A stretch of DNA of 64,000 bases from WHTI01 sp963756365. Its GTDB lineage: Bacteria; Actinomycetota; CADDZG01; WHSQ01. This document shows positions 45,529 to 54,972 of this stretch, piece by piece (the stretch's first letter is position 1; each line of letters begins with the position of its first letter). A program made the translations under genes and the position numbers. Below the pieces are notes generated by a model, which was given only the letters and a program-made list of their open reading frames with translations, was not told where the DNA came from and made no database searches. The stretch is taken from positions 1,736,001 to 1,800,000 of the forward strand of contig CAVWNF010000003.1 of NCBI GenBank assembly GCA_963756365.1. The letters are read 5' to 3'.

Positions 45529-46056
45529 CTAATTGTCGCCGGGGCAGAGCACCCGGAGGAGCACCTCGATCCCCTCATCGAGGTCGACCAGGGTTCTTTC
45601 ATAGGCCGAGAACGGCAAGCCGTACGGGTCACCTAGGTCGTGAGCCCGGCGGGACTCTGGCCTCGGTCCCGCCAGCAGGCTCTCTAGCTTCTCGTGGGGG
45701 GAGCCGGCCGAGAGATCGGCATCGATCTCGACGAGTTCCTTCATCAGTCGGACCCGCCCGCCCAGGGCAGCGTTCGCTCGGGAGATCTCATCGAGGTGGA
45801 CGCTGGTCATGGCGACGATCAAGTCCGCGTCGATCGCAGGGTCGAACGCTTGCGCCCGGTGAGGAGAGAGATCGATCCCCCTCCCTTGAAGCGCGACGAT
45901 CGCCTCGGGTGTCGCGTGGTTACCATCCGATGCCCAGGTGCCGCTCGAAGTGACCGTGATCCCGGAGCACCCGCGCTCGTCCAAACGATGGCGCAGAAGC
46001 CCCTCGGCCATGGGCGAGCGACACAGGTTCCCGGTGCAAACGAAGTGGACATGCAT
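45529..46056 (-). CDS. Low-molecular-weight protein-tyrosine-phosphatase
   Basis: 175 residues with the P-loop VCTGNLCRSPMAEGLL (CX5RS) at the N-terminus, ALGGRVRLMKELVEI, and a late acid loop HDLGDPYGLPFSAYERT supplying the catalytic Asp. Such phosphatases, or the related arsenate reductases, sit before rpiB/glyA in many actinobacteria, next to the sua5 gene. Divergent from the carboxypeptidase gene with only 27 bases between starts. Confidence 0.88.
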   Translation of the reverse strand: MHVHFVCTGNLCRSPMAEGLLRHRLDERGCSGITVTSSGTWASDGNHATPEAIVALQGRGIDLSPHRAQAFDPAIDADLIVAMTSVHLDEISRANAALGGRVRLMKELVEIDADLSAGSPHEKLESLLAGPRPESRRAHDLGDPYGLPFSAYERTLVDLDEGIEVLLRVLCPGDN

Positions 46057-46083
46057 GATTCGCAGAATGCTAGCGTGACCCCC

Positions 46084-47596
46084 ATGACTGAACCTCGGAA
46101 CGACTCATGGGAGGCGCTCAAGGGCCGCCTCGAAGAGATCAGGGATCTCGGCAGCGCGCTCGAAACTGTTCGAGTGGGACCAGGCCGTGATCATGCCCGA
46201 GGGAGGCGGTCCGGCCAGGGCCAAAGCGAGCGCAACGATCGAGGGCATCGCCCACGCGCGGCTAACGGATCCACAGGTTGGAGACCTCCTGGCGGATCTT
46301 GAAACCCAAACGGACCTGCCGGCAGATGTCGCTGCCCACGTGAAGGTGACCCGCCGTGAGTACGACCGGGCGACCAAGGTTCCGGGCGCCCTGGTGAGAG
46401 AACTAGCCGAACTCCAAGGGAACAGCTATCAGACGTGGACCGAAGCGAAACCGAAGAACGACTTCGAGATGCTCCGTCCCAGCCTCGAACGTTTGGTCGA
46501 GCTCAAGAAGGAAGAGGCGGACGCCATCGGGTGGGAGGGCGAACGCTACGACGCCCTGATCGACGTATTCGAGCCCGACATGACTACCGTCGAGGTCGAG
46601 AAGATGTTCGGGGATCTGATCGAGGGACTGACTCCGCTGGCGAACTCGATCCTGGATGCAGCGGGCGAGAAGCCCGCGTTCCTCACCGCCACCTACGAGG
46701 TCGACAAGCAGATGGCCTTCAATCAGTGGCTCTGCGAGCAGGTCGGCTTCGACAAGGTTGCCGGTCGACTGGATGTCTCACCACATCCGTTCACGATCCA
46801 GATCGGCCAGGGAGACGTGAGGCAAACGACCCGGATCGATCCCAACGCTGTCATGGAAGCGATCTACGCGACCCTCCACGAGACCGGCCACGCGCTGTAC
46901 GAGCAGGGACTGCCGAAAGAGCTCGAGAACCTGCCGGCGGGCACGGTCTCGTCGCTGGGGCTTCACGAGTCCCAGTCTCGGATGTGGGAGAACCAGGTCG
47001 GGCGGAGCCGCCCATTCACCGAGTTCATCCTCCCGAAGATGAAGGATCTCTTCCCGGAGAACCTAGGCACCCTCAGTTTCGAGGAGTTCCACGAAGGGGC
47101 GAACTACCCGCAGCGGAGCCTGATCCGGGTTTACGCGGACGAGGTCACCTACAACCTCCATGTGGCGCTGCGCTTCGAACTCGAACTCGCGATGTTCCGT
47201 GGCGATCTGGACGTAAAGGATCTTCCGGGGGCCTGGGACGAGTACATGGAGAGGTTCCTGGGGGTCAAGCCGACCACGCACACCGACGGAGTCCTGCAGG
47301 ACATGCACTGGTCGATCGGCGCGCTCGGGTACTTCCCGACCTACACGCTCGGCACCTTGTACTCGGCCGCGTTCTACGACAAGGCCGACTCCGACCTCGG
47401 CGGCCTCAACGATGACCTGAGGAAAGGCGATGGCTCGCGGCTCCACGGCTGGTTGAACGAGAACGTTTACCGGCACGCGTACCTGAGGCCCCCGAAGGAC
47501 ATCGCCGAGGACATCATCGGAGGACCCATCACCGCGGGGCCATTCATCGAGTACCTGCGAGACAAGTACTCGGCGATCTACGGCACGGAGTTCTAG
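46084..47596 (+). CDS. M32 family metallocarboxypeptidase, one frameshift near the start
   Basis: About 504 residues of the carboxypeptidase Taq type. The N-terminus (ATG 46084: TEPRNDSWEALKGRLEEI) changes frame at about 46164, continuing LFEWDQAVIMPEGG in the frame that runs to the stop. Zinc ligands are in TLHETGHALYEQGL (HExxH) with the downstream Glu in HESQSRMWENQVGRS; the NYPQRSLIRVYADEVTYNLH and GYFPTYTLGTLYSA blocks are also typical. It removes C-terminal residues from peptides in the cytoplasm. This is the only plus-strand gene within a long minus-strand block. Confidence 0.92.
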
Positions 47597-47615
47597 TTAT
47601 CTAGAGGACCTGGGC

Positions 47616-48212
47616 CTAGAAGATCGTGCGGAGGGTCTGGTGGATGTCCTCGTCGGTGATAGCGCCCGTGCGCAGGATCGAGAAGCCGTCCCGCAGAGAC
47701 ACGATCGTTGAAGCGGGATCGTCGCAGACCCCCCCGTCCACGTAGACGGCGACGCGATCTCCGAAGGTAGCCCTCGCTTGGTCGACGAAAGCCGCCGGTC
47801 GTCCTCCGGAGAGGTTGGCACTCGTGATGGCAAGTGGGCCCGATCGAGCAAGCAGTTCGCGGGCCAACTGGTGAGCGGGCACCCTGACCGCAACACCTTC
47901 CTCGCCCGTACCGCCGAGATCCGCATCGAACCCCGGAGCGCGATCGAGCACCATCGTCAATGGGCCGGGCCAGAACCGCTCCGCAAGTGCTCTCGCCCGG
48001 TCATCGAAAGAAGCGACGTTCTCTAACGCCACGAGGTCAGCTCCCAGTACGGGGATCGGCTTGTCTGACGGCCGCTCCTTGAGCGCGAACAACTTGGCGA
48101 CCGCCTCCGGCGAGTTCGGATCGACCCCGATCCCGTACACGGTGTCGGTTGGCAGGACGATCACCTCCCCACCTTCGAGAGCGGACAGAGCGACGTCGAC
48201 GAGGATGGTCAT
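47616..48212 (-). CDS. Threonylcarbamoyl-AMP synthase (Sua5/TsaC)
   Basis: 198 residues; makes threonylcarbamoyl-AMP for t6A37 of tRNA. GEVIVLPTDTVYGIGVDP, LFALKERPSDKPIPVL, FWPGPLTMVLD and ITSANLSGGRPA are in canonical order; the C-terminal Sua5 domain is absent, so the short YwlC/TsaC form. It overlaps prmC by four bases (ATGA at the prmC stop). Confidence 0.93.
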   Translation of the reverse strand: MTILVDVALSALEGGEVIVLPTDTVYGIGVDPNSPEAVAKLFALKERPSDKPIPVLGADLVALENVASFDDRARALAERFWPGPLTMVLDRAPGFDADLGGTGEEGVAVRVPAHQLARELLARSGPLAITSANLSGGRPAAFVDQARATFGDRVAVYVDGGVCDDPASTIVSLRDGFSILRTGAITDEDIHQTLRTIF

Positions 48213-49051
48213 CGCGTGCGTCCCATCACTATCCGATCGCGCCCGTTCAGGTCTTGTTCCACCGATATCTCGATGTATCCATCTTCAGCTAGCAACTGGG
48301 ACGTTCGCTCGCCGAGAGACTCTCCGATCTCTAGCACCAACCACCCGCCGCTACATAGCCATCCTCGTGCTTCTGCCGCCAATCGCTCGATGACGGCCGT
48401 TCCGTCAACGCCAGCGAACAGAGCCTCGTGTGGCTCGTGATCGACGACATCGACCGGCAGGGAGCTGCTCTCACCGGTTGCGACGTATGGAGGGTTCGAA
48501 ACGATCACATCGATCGCTCCCCGCAGGTCATCCGGTAGACCGCTCAAGAGATCGCACGCGACGACTTCGACGTCGAGTTCCAGATCTGAAACGTTGGAGC
48601 GCACCCAGGTGAGGGCCTCGTCCGACACCTCGGTCGCGAGAACCCGGGCGTCGGCACGCTCGTCCTTCACCGCGAGAGCGATCGCACCGGACCCCGTACC
48701 GACGTCCACCAAGGTCCCATCCGGGGGGAGGTGGGCAAGAGCGTGGTCTACGACGCCCTCGGTCTCTGGCCTCGGGATGAGAACCCCTGGACCGACCGCC
48801 ACCTCGATCCGTCGGAATCCGGCGATCCCGGTGATGTACTGAAGCGGCTCTCCTGCAACTCGGCGCTCGCCCATCTCAAGTGCAACCCTGACGACTTCCT
48901 CATCGAGCCGTGCCCTCGTCAGGGTCAACATCTCGCGATCCATCCCGGCCGCCGCCTCGACCAGCCAGCGCGCATCGGCCTCGGGGCTCTCTACCCCTCC
49001 GGCAGCGAGGAGTTCCGCCAGACGCCTCTCTAGATCGAACGGCTGGGTCAG
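48209..49051 (-). CDS. prmC: Release-factor glutamine methyltransferase PrmC; apparent CTG start
   Basis: Methylates the GGQ glutamine of release factors. The SAM domain has LVDVGTGSGAIALAV and the NPPY motif in VIVSNPPYVAT; QYITGIAGF and LIPRPETEGVVDH precede it. An ATG at 48943 would remove the N-terminal helical domain, but the frame continues upstream (FDLERRLAELLAAGGVESPE) to a CTG at 49051 lying in a CTGA overlap with the prfA stop and behind AGGAG. That start gives 280 residues, the family's usual length. Either the rare CTG is used or a base is misread. Confidence 0.9.
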   Translation of the reverse strand: MTQPFDLERRLAELLAAGGVESPEADARWLVEAAAGMDREMLTLTRARLDEEVVRVALEMGERRVAGEPLQYITGIAGFRRIEVAVGPGVLIPRPETEGVVDHALAHLPPDGTLVDVGTGSGAIALAVKDERADARVLATEVSDEALTWVRSNVSDLELDVEVVACDLLSGLPDDLRGAIDVIVSNPPYVATGESSSLPVDVVDHEPHEALFAGVDGTAVIERLAAEARGWLCSGGWLVLEIGESLGERTSQLLAEDGYIEISVEQDLNGRDRIVMGRTR

Positions 49052-50130
49052 GAGTCTCCTCCTTGAAGTCCTTCCTCACGGAACGTGGTGATCAGATTGT
49101 CGATGACCTCATCCAGATCGCCCTCGAGGATCTCGGCGAGACGATGGGTCGTGAACCCGATGCGGTGATCCGTCACCCGGTTGTCCGGATAGTTGTACGT
49201 CCGGATCCGCTCCGATCGGTCAGCGGTTCGAACCTGGGATCGCCTCTCCTCCGATGCCGCGGCTTGCTGCTTCTCCTGCTCAACCTGCAACAAGCGGGCG
49301 CGGAAGATCCTCAGTGCCTTCTCCTTGTTCTGGAGCTGCGATTTCTCGTCCTGGCACGACACGACCTCGCCCGTTGGAACGTGAGTGATGCGCACGGCCG
49401 AGTCGGTGGTGTTGACCGACTGCCCACCGGGGCCGCTCGATCGGTAGACGTCGATCTTGAGATCGTTCGGATCGATCTGGACGTCAACCTCTTCAGCTTC
49501 GGGGAGAACGATCACGGCGACAGCCGAGGTGTGGATCCTGCCGCCGGACTCCGTCACGGGGACACGTTGCACCCGGTGGACCCCCGCCTCGTGCTTGAGC
49601 CTCGACCACGCCTTGCCCTTGACCGCGAAGGTGACCTCCTTGAAGCCGTTGATCCCCGTTTCGTTCGAGGAGAGGACCTCGGTCTTCCACTTGCGGGCTT
49701 CCGCATAGCGCGAGTACATCCGGAAGAGATCGGCCGCGAATAGTCCCGCCTCGTCTCCTCCTGCCCCTGCCCTGATCTCGACGATCACATCGCGATCATC
49801 GTTTGGGTCCTTGGGCTCGAGAGCTGTAACGAGTTCGTCTCCGAGCCGCTCCAGGTTCTGTCTCTGCAGCTTGATCTCATCTTCGATGTAGTCGCGCTCG
49901 TCACCCGACGCGCCTTTCAGCATCTGCTTGGCCTCGTCTAGTTCGCGCTCGGTCGTGACGTACGAGCGCCACAATTCGACGGTTTGCTTGAGGCCAGAAT
50001 GTTCTTGGCCGAGGGACCTCAGCTTGTCTGGCTGGGATGCCGCACCCGGATCGGCGAGTTCGAGTTCTACCTGCTCGAATCGGGCCTCGATCTCTTCGAG
50101 GCGGGAGCGCGCAGCGCCACTGATGTCCAT
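49048..50130 (-). CDS. prfA: Peptide chain release factor 1
   Basis: 360 residues. The stop-codon tripeptide is PVT (191-193, in QRVPVTESGGRIHTSA), identifying RF1 (UAA/UAG), and the peptidyl-transfer motif GGQ is at 235-237. Directly upstream of its own methyltransferase gene prmC. ATG at 50130. Confidence 0.97.
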   Translation of the reverse strand: MDISGAARSRLEEIEARFEQVELELADPGAASQPDKLRSLGQEHSGLKQTVELWRSYVTTERELDEAKQMLKGASGDERDYIEDEIKLQRQNLERLGDELVTALEPKDPNDDRDVIVEIRAGAGGDEAGLFAADLFRMYSRYAEARKWKTEVLSSNETGINGFKEVTFAVKGKAWSRLKHEAGVHRVQRVPVTESGGRIHTSAVAVIVLPEAEEVDVQIDPNDLKIDVYRSSGPGGQSVNTTDSAVRITHVPTGEVVSCQDEKSQLQNKEKALRIFRARLLQVEQEKQQAAASEERRSQVRTADRSERIRTYNYPDNRVTDHRIGFTTHRLAEILEGDLDEVIDNLITTFREEGLQGGDS

Positions 50131-50151
50131 GTGCTCAACCTACCTTTGGGA

Positions 50152-51111
50152 CTACGAGACGGGCGTGGTCGGTGCGTCGCCGGGGGTCTCTCCGGGCTCG
50201 GGTGCAACCGCCTGCATCGCTGCGATCGCGACCTCGATCTGATCGAGGGTGGGTGGCTTCGTGGTGATCCTCTGCAGCGCGAGACCCGGGAGCATGGAGA
50301 TCCTGAAGAAGAGACTCTTCTCGTTCTTGGAAGCAAGTTTGATCGCCTCGTAGGAGAAGCCAGCAAGGAAGGGGATCATCAGGATCCTGAGAGTTATGCG
50401 TGGGAGCAAGGCCGCGCTCAGGAACAGGTCTAAGACGAAGTGAGCGACGATCGTTAGGAACAACACGATGAACAAGAAGTTCGTCCCGCATCTGACGTGC
50501 AGGGTGGAGTACTTGCTGTCGATCAGCGCCGGGTCCATGGGATCGCCGTTCTCGTACGCGTAGATCGTCTTGTGTTCCGCTCCGTGGTACTGGAACACAC
50601 GTCTCACGTCCTTGAACTGGCCGATGACGAGCAGGTAACCGACGAACAGGGTCAGGCGGATACCGCCTTCGATCAGGTTGAAGACGAGGTCTCTATCGGC
50701 TCCGACATTGAAGAGGTTGCCCATCAACCTCGTACCGAGCACCGGGAGCATGATGAAGACGGCTGAGAACATCACCATCGCGACCGTCAGCGTCCAGCCC
50801 AACTGCTTCTCGGACATCTGCTCTTCTTCTTCGAGAGCGTGATTCGCCGAGATCATCAGTGCCTTGATGCCGATCGCCAACGACTCCCCAAGAACCATCA
50901 CGCCGCGCGCGATGGGCCACTTCAGCCAGGGATGGCGTTCCGCGAGCTTGGGGAGGTCGTGCTTCTCGACGGCGATCGTGTCGTCGGGACGCCTACAGGC
51001 GACCGACCATGAAACTGGGCCGCGCATCATTACGCCTTCGAGGACGGCCTGGCCGCCGATCGAAGGACGTGCACCCTGTGGGTGCGAATGGATCTGCTCG
51101 TTGTCCCCCAC
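50152..51111 (-). CDS. DUF1385 (YqhQ-like) membrane protein
   Basis: 319 residues, beginning PSIGGQAVLEGVMMRGPVSW, the DUF1385 signature, followed by several membrane helices (TVAMVMFSAVFIMLPVLG; LTLFVGYLLVIG; FLFIVLFLTIVAHFVLDLFL) and the conserved FQYHGAEHKTIYAYENG. Function unknown; frequently between rpmE and prfA in Firmicutes and deep-branching actinobacteria, as here. Thr/Pro-rich tail. Confidence 0.9.
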   Translation of the reverse strand: MGDNEQIHSHPQGARPSIGGQAVLEGVMMRGPVSWSVACRRPDDTIAVEKHDLPKLAERHPWLKWPIARGVMVLGESLAIGIKALMISANHALEEEEQMSEKQLGWTLTVAMVMFSAVFIMLPVLGTRLMGNLFNVGADRDLVFNLIEGGIRLTLFVGYLLVIGQFKDVRRVFQYHGAEHKTIYAYENGDPMDPALIDSKYSTLHVRCGTNFLFIVLFLTIVAHFVLDLFLSAALLPRITLRILMIPFLAGFSYEAIKLASKNEKSLFFRISMLPGLALQRITTKPPTLDQIEVAIAAMQAVAPEPGETPGDAPTTPVS

Positions 51112-51123
51112 TATCTGTGAGGA

Positions 51124-51387
51124 CTACTCGGCTGCCGCGTCGGCCTTGTCGGCCTCGGGCGCCTCTTCCTGCTTGGGGGCCGACTTGCTCATGCCCGCGT
51201 ACTTCTTGTTGAAGCGCTCGACGCGTCCACCGGTATCCACGAGCTTCTGCTTGCCCGTGTAGAAGGGATGGCACTGATTGCAAAGCTCAACGTGCAGCTC
51301 GCCCTTCGTGGAACGAGTGGTGAAGACGTTCCCGCAGGAACAGCTCACCTTCGACTCGGTGTACTCAGGATGGATCTCGGGCCTCAT
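51124..51387 (-). CDS. rpmE: 50S ribosomal protein L31 (zinc form)
   Basis: 87 residues: MRPEIHPEYTESKVSCSCGN and ELCNQCHPFYTGKQKLVDT, giving the CxC and CxxC zinc ligands of the C+ form, with VERFNKKY. An extra acidic Ala/Glu tail of about 20 residues follows, as in several actinobacteria. Its ATG overlaps the stop of the small upstream gene by ATGA. Confidence 0.96.
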   Translation of the reverse strand: MRPEIHPEYTESKVSCSCGNVFTTRSTKGELHVELCNQCHPFYTGKQKLVDTGGRVERFNKKYAGMSKSAPKQEEAPEADKADAAAE

Positions 51388-51557
51388 GACTCTTCCTTTC
51401 GCGGTACGTGGCTTGAAACTTCGTTAGCAGCTTCTCGAGCCTTCCGGGCTCTTTCGTAGGCTTTGGACGCTTTGGCCATCATCATGAAGGTAGCGATGAG
51501 ACCGCCTACCAGCCCGATGATAGTCAGCCATTGCGGCCAACCTAACCCCAGGAGCAA
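51384..51557 (-). CDS. 57-residue membrane protein between rho and rpmE
   Basis: Begins with TTG at 51557, directly after the rho stop (TAG TTG), with AGGGGG about eight bases upstream, and ends with TGA inside the ATGA overlap with rpmE. One membrane helix (WLTIIGLVGGLIATFMMMA, about 10-28) is followed by a basic amphipathic helix (KASKAYERARKAREAANEV). Exact fill of the gap, coupling at both ends and clear hydrophobic patterning make it a real gene. Function unknown. Confidence 0.65.
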   Translation of the reverse strand: MLLGLGWPQWLTIIGLVGGLIATFMMMAKASKAYERARKAREAANEVSSHVPRKEES

Positions 51558-53246
51558 CTATTCCCCCTTGACCGGCGCCTTGGAGATCTCCTGAAGGAAC
51601 TCTGCATTACCGCCGGTCGCCTTCATCTTGTCAACCAGCAACTCGAGGGCACCCCCGTCAGCAAGGGCATGCAGCACCCTACGGAGCCGCCAGACGAGTT
51701 GGAGTTCCTGCGCCGTTAGCAGCAACTCTTCCTTACGCGTACCGGACGCCTGGATGTCGATCGCCGGGAAGATCCGCTTCTCGGACAGCTTCCGATCGAG
51801 CTTCAATTCCCAGTTACCGGTTCCCTTGAACTCCTCGAAGATGACCTCGTCCATCCTCGACCCGGTCTCGACCAGGGCCGTGGCGATGATCGTCAGCGAA
51901 CCACCGTGCTCGATGTTCCGAGCCGCACCGAAGAAACGCTTCGGCGGATACAGGGCGGTCGAGTCGACACCACCGGACAGGATGCGCCCGGAAGCCGGGG
52001 TTGCGAGGTTGTACGCACGAGAGAGTCGCGTGATGCCGTCGAGAAGGATCACGACATCCTGCTCCATCTCGACGAGACGCTTCGCGCGCTCGAGTGTGAG
52101 CTCGGTGACCTGGATGTGGTCGTCCGACGGGCGGTCGAACGTCGAGTACACGACCTCGCCGTCCACCGAACGTTGCATGTCCGTGACCTCTTCGGGACGC
52201 TCGTCGACCAGCAGCACCATGAGCTTGACCTCAGGGTTGTTGGTACGGATCGAGTTCGCGATCTCCTTCATGACCGTTGTCTTCCCGGCCTTCGGAGGGC
52301 TCACGATCATCCCGCGCTGTCCCTTACCGATGGGTGCGATCAGATCGATGATCCGCGGAGTGATGTCCTTCGGGTTCTCGAACTGTTCGAGCGTCAGTCG
52401 CTCCTCCGGATAGAGAGGAGTGAGATCGGCGAATCGGGGACGGTTCTGGACCTTCTCTGGCTCGAAGCCGTTGACCTCGCGGATCTTCAGCAGAGCCTGG
52501 TACTTCTCGGTGTCCTTCGGGGAGCGGACGGACCCGAGGACGTGGTCTCCCTTTCGGAGGTGGAACCGCCGGACCTGCGAGACCGAGACGTAGACGTCCT
52601 TGTCGCCGGGCAGATACCCCGATGTCCTCAGGAAGCCGTAGCCCTCTGGGAGGAGGTCCAGGATCCCAGTCCGAACCTCTGCGTTCGGATCGTCCTCGAC
52701 CTCGGAATCGTCGTAGTCGCGGTACGGCTGTCCGCCGCCACCTTGATTGCCGCCACCGCCTTGGTTGCCGCCACCACCACCGCTGCCTCCGCCGCGTCGG
52801 CGACGCCTGCGTCGCCCACCTGCGTTCGGATCGGCCTTTTCACGTGGTCGGTTGCGGTTGCCGCCCTGATTCTGGCGGTTCCGGTTGTTGTTCCGGGGGT
52901 CATCGCGCCGATCGCGGTCATCGACCGCGCCTTCGTCGCGGACGCCCTCTGACTTCGGCGCATCGAGGGGCGGGGCGGCTTCGCGCTTGCGCTCGCCGCC
53001 CGAGGTGCCCGAGGTGCCCGAGGTGCCCGCGGAGGAACCGGCTTCGGATGAACCTTCCGACCGCGGTGCCGGAACCTGTGTCTCCGGCTTGCGCCCGCCG
53101 TTCGACGAGCCTTTGCTGCCGGCGATCTTGTCGATGATCTCTGCCTTCTTGAGGCCAGTCACCTTCAGATCGAGCGACTTGGCGATCGTCCGGAGTTCGG
53201 CGACGCCCTTACCTTCGAGAACGCCCTTGTTCAGGGTTTCTGCCAC
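51558..53246 (-). CDS. rho: Transcription termination factor Rho with long disordered insert
   Basis: 562 residues. Start GTG at 53246 with AGGAGG eight bases upstream. Rho_N helices (KGVAELRTIAKSLDLKVTGL) are followed by a Ser/Gly/Arg/Asn-rich insert of about 130 residues (GTSGTSGTSGG; a run of Arg; Gly-Gln repeats), typical for actinobacterial Rho. Then the cold-shock-like RNA site (GYGFLRTSGYLPGDKDVYVS) and the ATPase: GKGQRGMIVSPPKAGKTT (Walker A), VVILLDGITRLSRAYN (Walker B), and LSGGVDSTALYPPKRFFGAA (Q/R loops). Confidence 0.97.
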   Translation of the reverse strand: MAETLNKGVLEGKGVAELRTIAKSLDLKVTGLKKAEIIDKIAGSKGSSNGGRKPETQVPAPRSEGSSEAGSSAGTSGTSGTSGGERKREAAPPLDAPKSEGVRDEGAVDDRDRRDDPRNNNRNRQNQGGNRNRPREKADPNAGGRRRRRRRGGGSGGGGGNQGGGGNQGGGGQPYRDYDDSEVEDDPNAEVRTGILDLLPEGYGFLRTSGYLPGDKDVYVSVSQVRRFHLRKGDHVLGSVRSPKDTEKYQALLKIREVNGFEPEKVQNRPRFADLTPLYPEERLTLEQFENPKDITPRIIDLIAPIGKGQRGMIVSPPKAGKTTVMKEIANSIRTNNPEVKLMVLLVDERPEEVTDMQRSVDGEVVYSTFDRPSDDHIQVTELTLERAKRLVEMEQDVVILLDGITRLSRAYNLATPASGRILSGGVDSTALYPPKRFFGAARNIEHGGSLTIIATALVETGSRMDEVIFEEFKGTGNWELKLDRKLSEKRIFPAIDIQASGTRKEELLLTAQELQLVWRLRRVLHALADGGALELLVDKMKATGGNAEFLQEISKAPVKGE

Positions 53247-53248
53247 TG

Positions 53249-53929
53249 CTAAGCCTCCTGCATCGAGGGAAGCAATTCGCCAAGGTTGCTCCTGGCGGCC
53301 TCCCAATCTTTGTTGAATCTTTCGAATCCCGCATCGGTCAATGGGTGTTTGACGAGAGACTCGAACACGCTGAACGGCATGGTTGCGATGTCCGCCCCTA
53401 GTCGGGCCGACTCCACGACGTGAACCGGGTGACGGAGGCTCGCTGACAAGACCTGCGTCTCGTATCCCTGGACCGAATAGATCTCGCAGATGTCCGATAG
53501 AACCCTGAGGCCATCGGTGGAGATGTCATCGAGCCGACCCAGGAACGGGGAGACGATATAGGCACCTGCCTCAGCAGCAAGGATCGCCTGACTGGCCGTG
53601 AACACGAGGGTGACGTTCACCTTGATGCCTTCGTCGGAGAGTTTGCGAGTCGCACCAAGCCCATCGGGGGTCATCGCGATCTTCACGACCGCGTTGTCTG
53701 CGATCTCGCGGATCTCATGGCCCTGCCTCACGAGCGTCTCGGTGTCGTCGGACGAAGTCTCGATCGAAACGTCTCCATCAACGATCGAGCAGATCTCCTT
53801 GACCAGTGGCAGGAACGAAGTGGATTCCCTCCCGATGAGTGTCGGGTTGGTAGTCACCCCGCGCAGAACCCCCCACGCTGCTGCCTTACGGATCTCGTCG
53901 AGATTCGCTGAGTCGATGGAAAGCTTCAT
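53249..53929 (-). CDS. Fructose-6-phosphate aldolase/transaldolase-like enzyme
   Basis: 226 residues, the short TalC/FSA class of class I aldolases. GVLRGVTTNPTLIGRE, the Schiff-base K83 in NAVVKIAMTPDGL, and VNVTLVFTASQAILAAEAGA, SPFLGRLDDIS. The enzyme would transfer or release a C3 unit between sugar phosphates. ATG at 53929 overlaps the phosphoglycerate kinase-like gene by ATGA, and rho starts two bases after its stop, so the aldolase belongs to the same transcript as the cyclic-diphosphoglycerate genes. Confidence 0.88.
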   Translation of the reverse strand: MKLSIDSANLDEIRKAAAWGVLRGVTTNPTLIGRESTSFLPLVKEICSIVDGDVSIETSSDDTETLVRQGHEIREIADNAVVKIAMTPDGLGATRKLSDEGIKVNVTLVFTASQAILAAEAGAYIVSPFLGRLDDISTDGLRVLSDICEIYSVQGYETQVLSASLRHPVHVVESARLGADIATMPFSVFESLVKHPLTDAGFERFNKDWEAARSNLGELLPSMQEA

Positions 53930-54972
53930 ATGACGGTCCCTTTCTCCTTCACTTGCTCGTGCTTGTCACGTTCGTTGTCTTCGATCTGTTTCCCCTTGTC
54001 GATCGCCCCGACCGCTCGCTCCAGCAGGGCCCCCTTGCCATCTACGCCAGCAACGGCTACCCCTCGCTCGGCGCTCTCCAGCGCCTTCTGGATGACGATC
54101 TCGATGACATTGGTGAGACTCTCGTCCAAGTCGTAGTGCTCGACGATCGGCACTCCACGCATCAGAGCGGACGAGATCATGTACTTCTGGAGCCGCCTGA
54201 TCTTCTTGAAGGCCGCTAGGTACCGGTCCTGTGGGCGGTTCCGTGCTTCGCGACTCCGGAGGTAGAAGTGGCTCTGGTGGAGTTCTTCGTCCTCGACCGT
54301 AACCAGTAGTGGTACCACCACCGCGTTGTCGCTCTCGACGCTCTGTAGGAATCCGGGAACCAGGTGCGCACCCTCGAGGATCAGGTCGGTGCCTTCGGCG
54401 ATCGCCCTGTTGATCAGTGACTGAGCTCCGACGGCTACTGCCGCGGCCTGCTCTCGGAAACCGATGATCAGCCTATCCCCTGAATGAGGTATCGGCTGCC
54501 TAACTGCTTCATCGGCTTCGAAAGACGATGAATAAAGGGTCGGAAACATCTGCTCGGTGAAGGCACTCCTGAGCACCTCTCGGACCGCGTCGGTCGAAAC
54601 GACCCTGGTGATACCGAGCCGGGTGGCCAGCTGGGTCGCGATCGTCGACTTCCCGACGCCTGTCGCGCCGCCGATCAGGACGATCAGGGGGATGTCCAAT
54701 TCGGCCACCGACTGCCACTTGATGAATCGCTCGGCGAACGTGTCGCCAGCCTCGCGCCGAAGCACCTCGAGCGTCAGGTCGTGCAGACGCTCGGCGGTGA
54801 TCGTTTCCCGGTCCAAGGCCACGAGTTCTTCCTCGACCTTGTTGGCTACCGAGTAGGCACGCCCAGGGGTGAGCCCCGTCACCATCAGTTGAGACGCGGT
54901 CAGACCCTTCGAGTACGGGAGCCCGTGCTCGCGCTCGGCGATGAAGATGTGTTTGCGTCTCGGTTCGTTCAT
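53926..54972 (-). CDS. 2-phosphoglycerate kinase
   Basis: 348 residues. An N-terminal ATP-cone-like domain (about 5-85: LPYSKGLTASQLMVTGLTPG, AYSVANKVEEELVAL) precedes a P-loop kinase with GGATGVGKST (101-110), STDAVREVLRSAF and LILEGAHLVPGFL. This two-domain layout is that of archaeal 2-phosphoglycerate kinase, which phosphorylates 2-phosphoglycerate to 2,3-diphosphoglycerate. The immediately upstream gene, coupled by ATGA, is the synthetase that cyclises that product, which strongly supports the assignment. ATG at 54972; an in-frame upstream extension lies inside the neighbour. Confidence 0.85.
   Translation of the reverse strand: MNEPRRKHIFIAEREHGLPYSKGLTASQLMVTGLTPGRAYSVANKVEEELVALDRETITAERLHDLTLEVLRREAGDTFAERFIKWQSVAELDIPLIVLIGGATGVGKSTIATQLATRLGITRVVSTDAVREVLRSAFTEQMFPTLYSSSFEADEAVRQPIPHSGDRLIIGFREQAAAVAVGAQSLINRAIAEGTDLILEGAHLVPGFLQSVESDNAVVVPLLVTVEDEELHQSHFYLRSREARNRPQDRYLAAFKKIRRLQKYMISSALMRGVPIVEHYDLDESLTNVIEIVIQKALESAERGVAVAGVDGKGALLERAVGAIDKGKQIEDNERDKHEQVKEKGTVI

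Noticed and set aside
49190..49240. GGTTCGAA-like stretch considered as a tRNA T-loop
   Set aside because: It lies inside prfA coding sequence and has no acceptor or anticodon stem around it.
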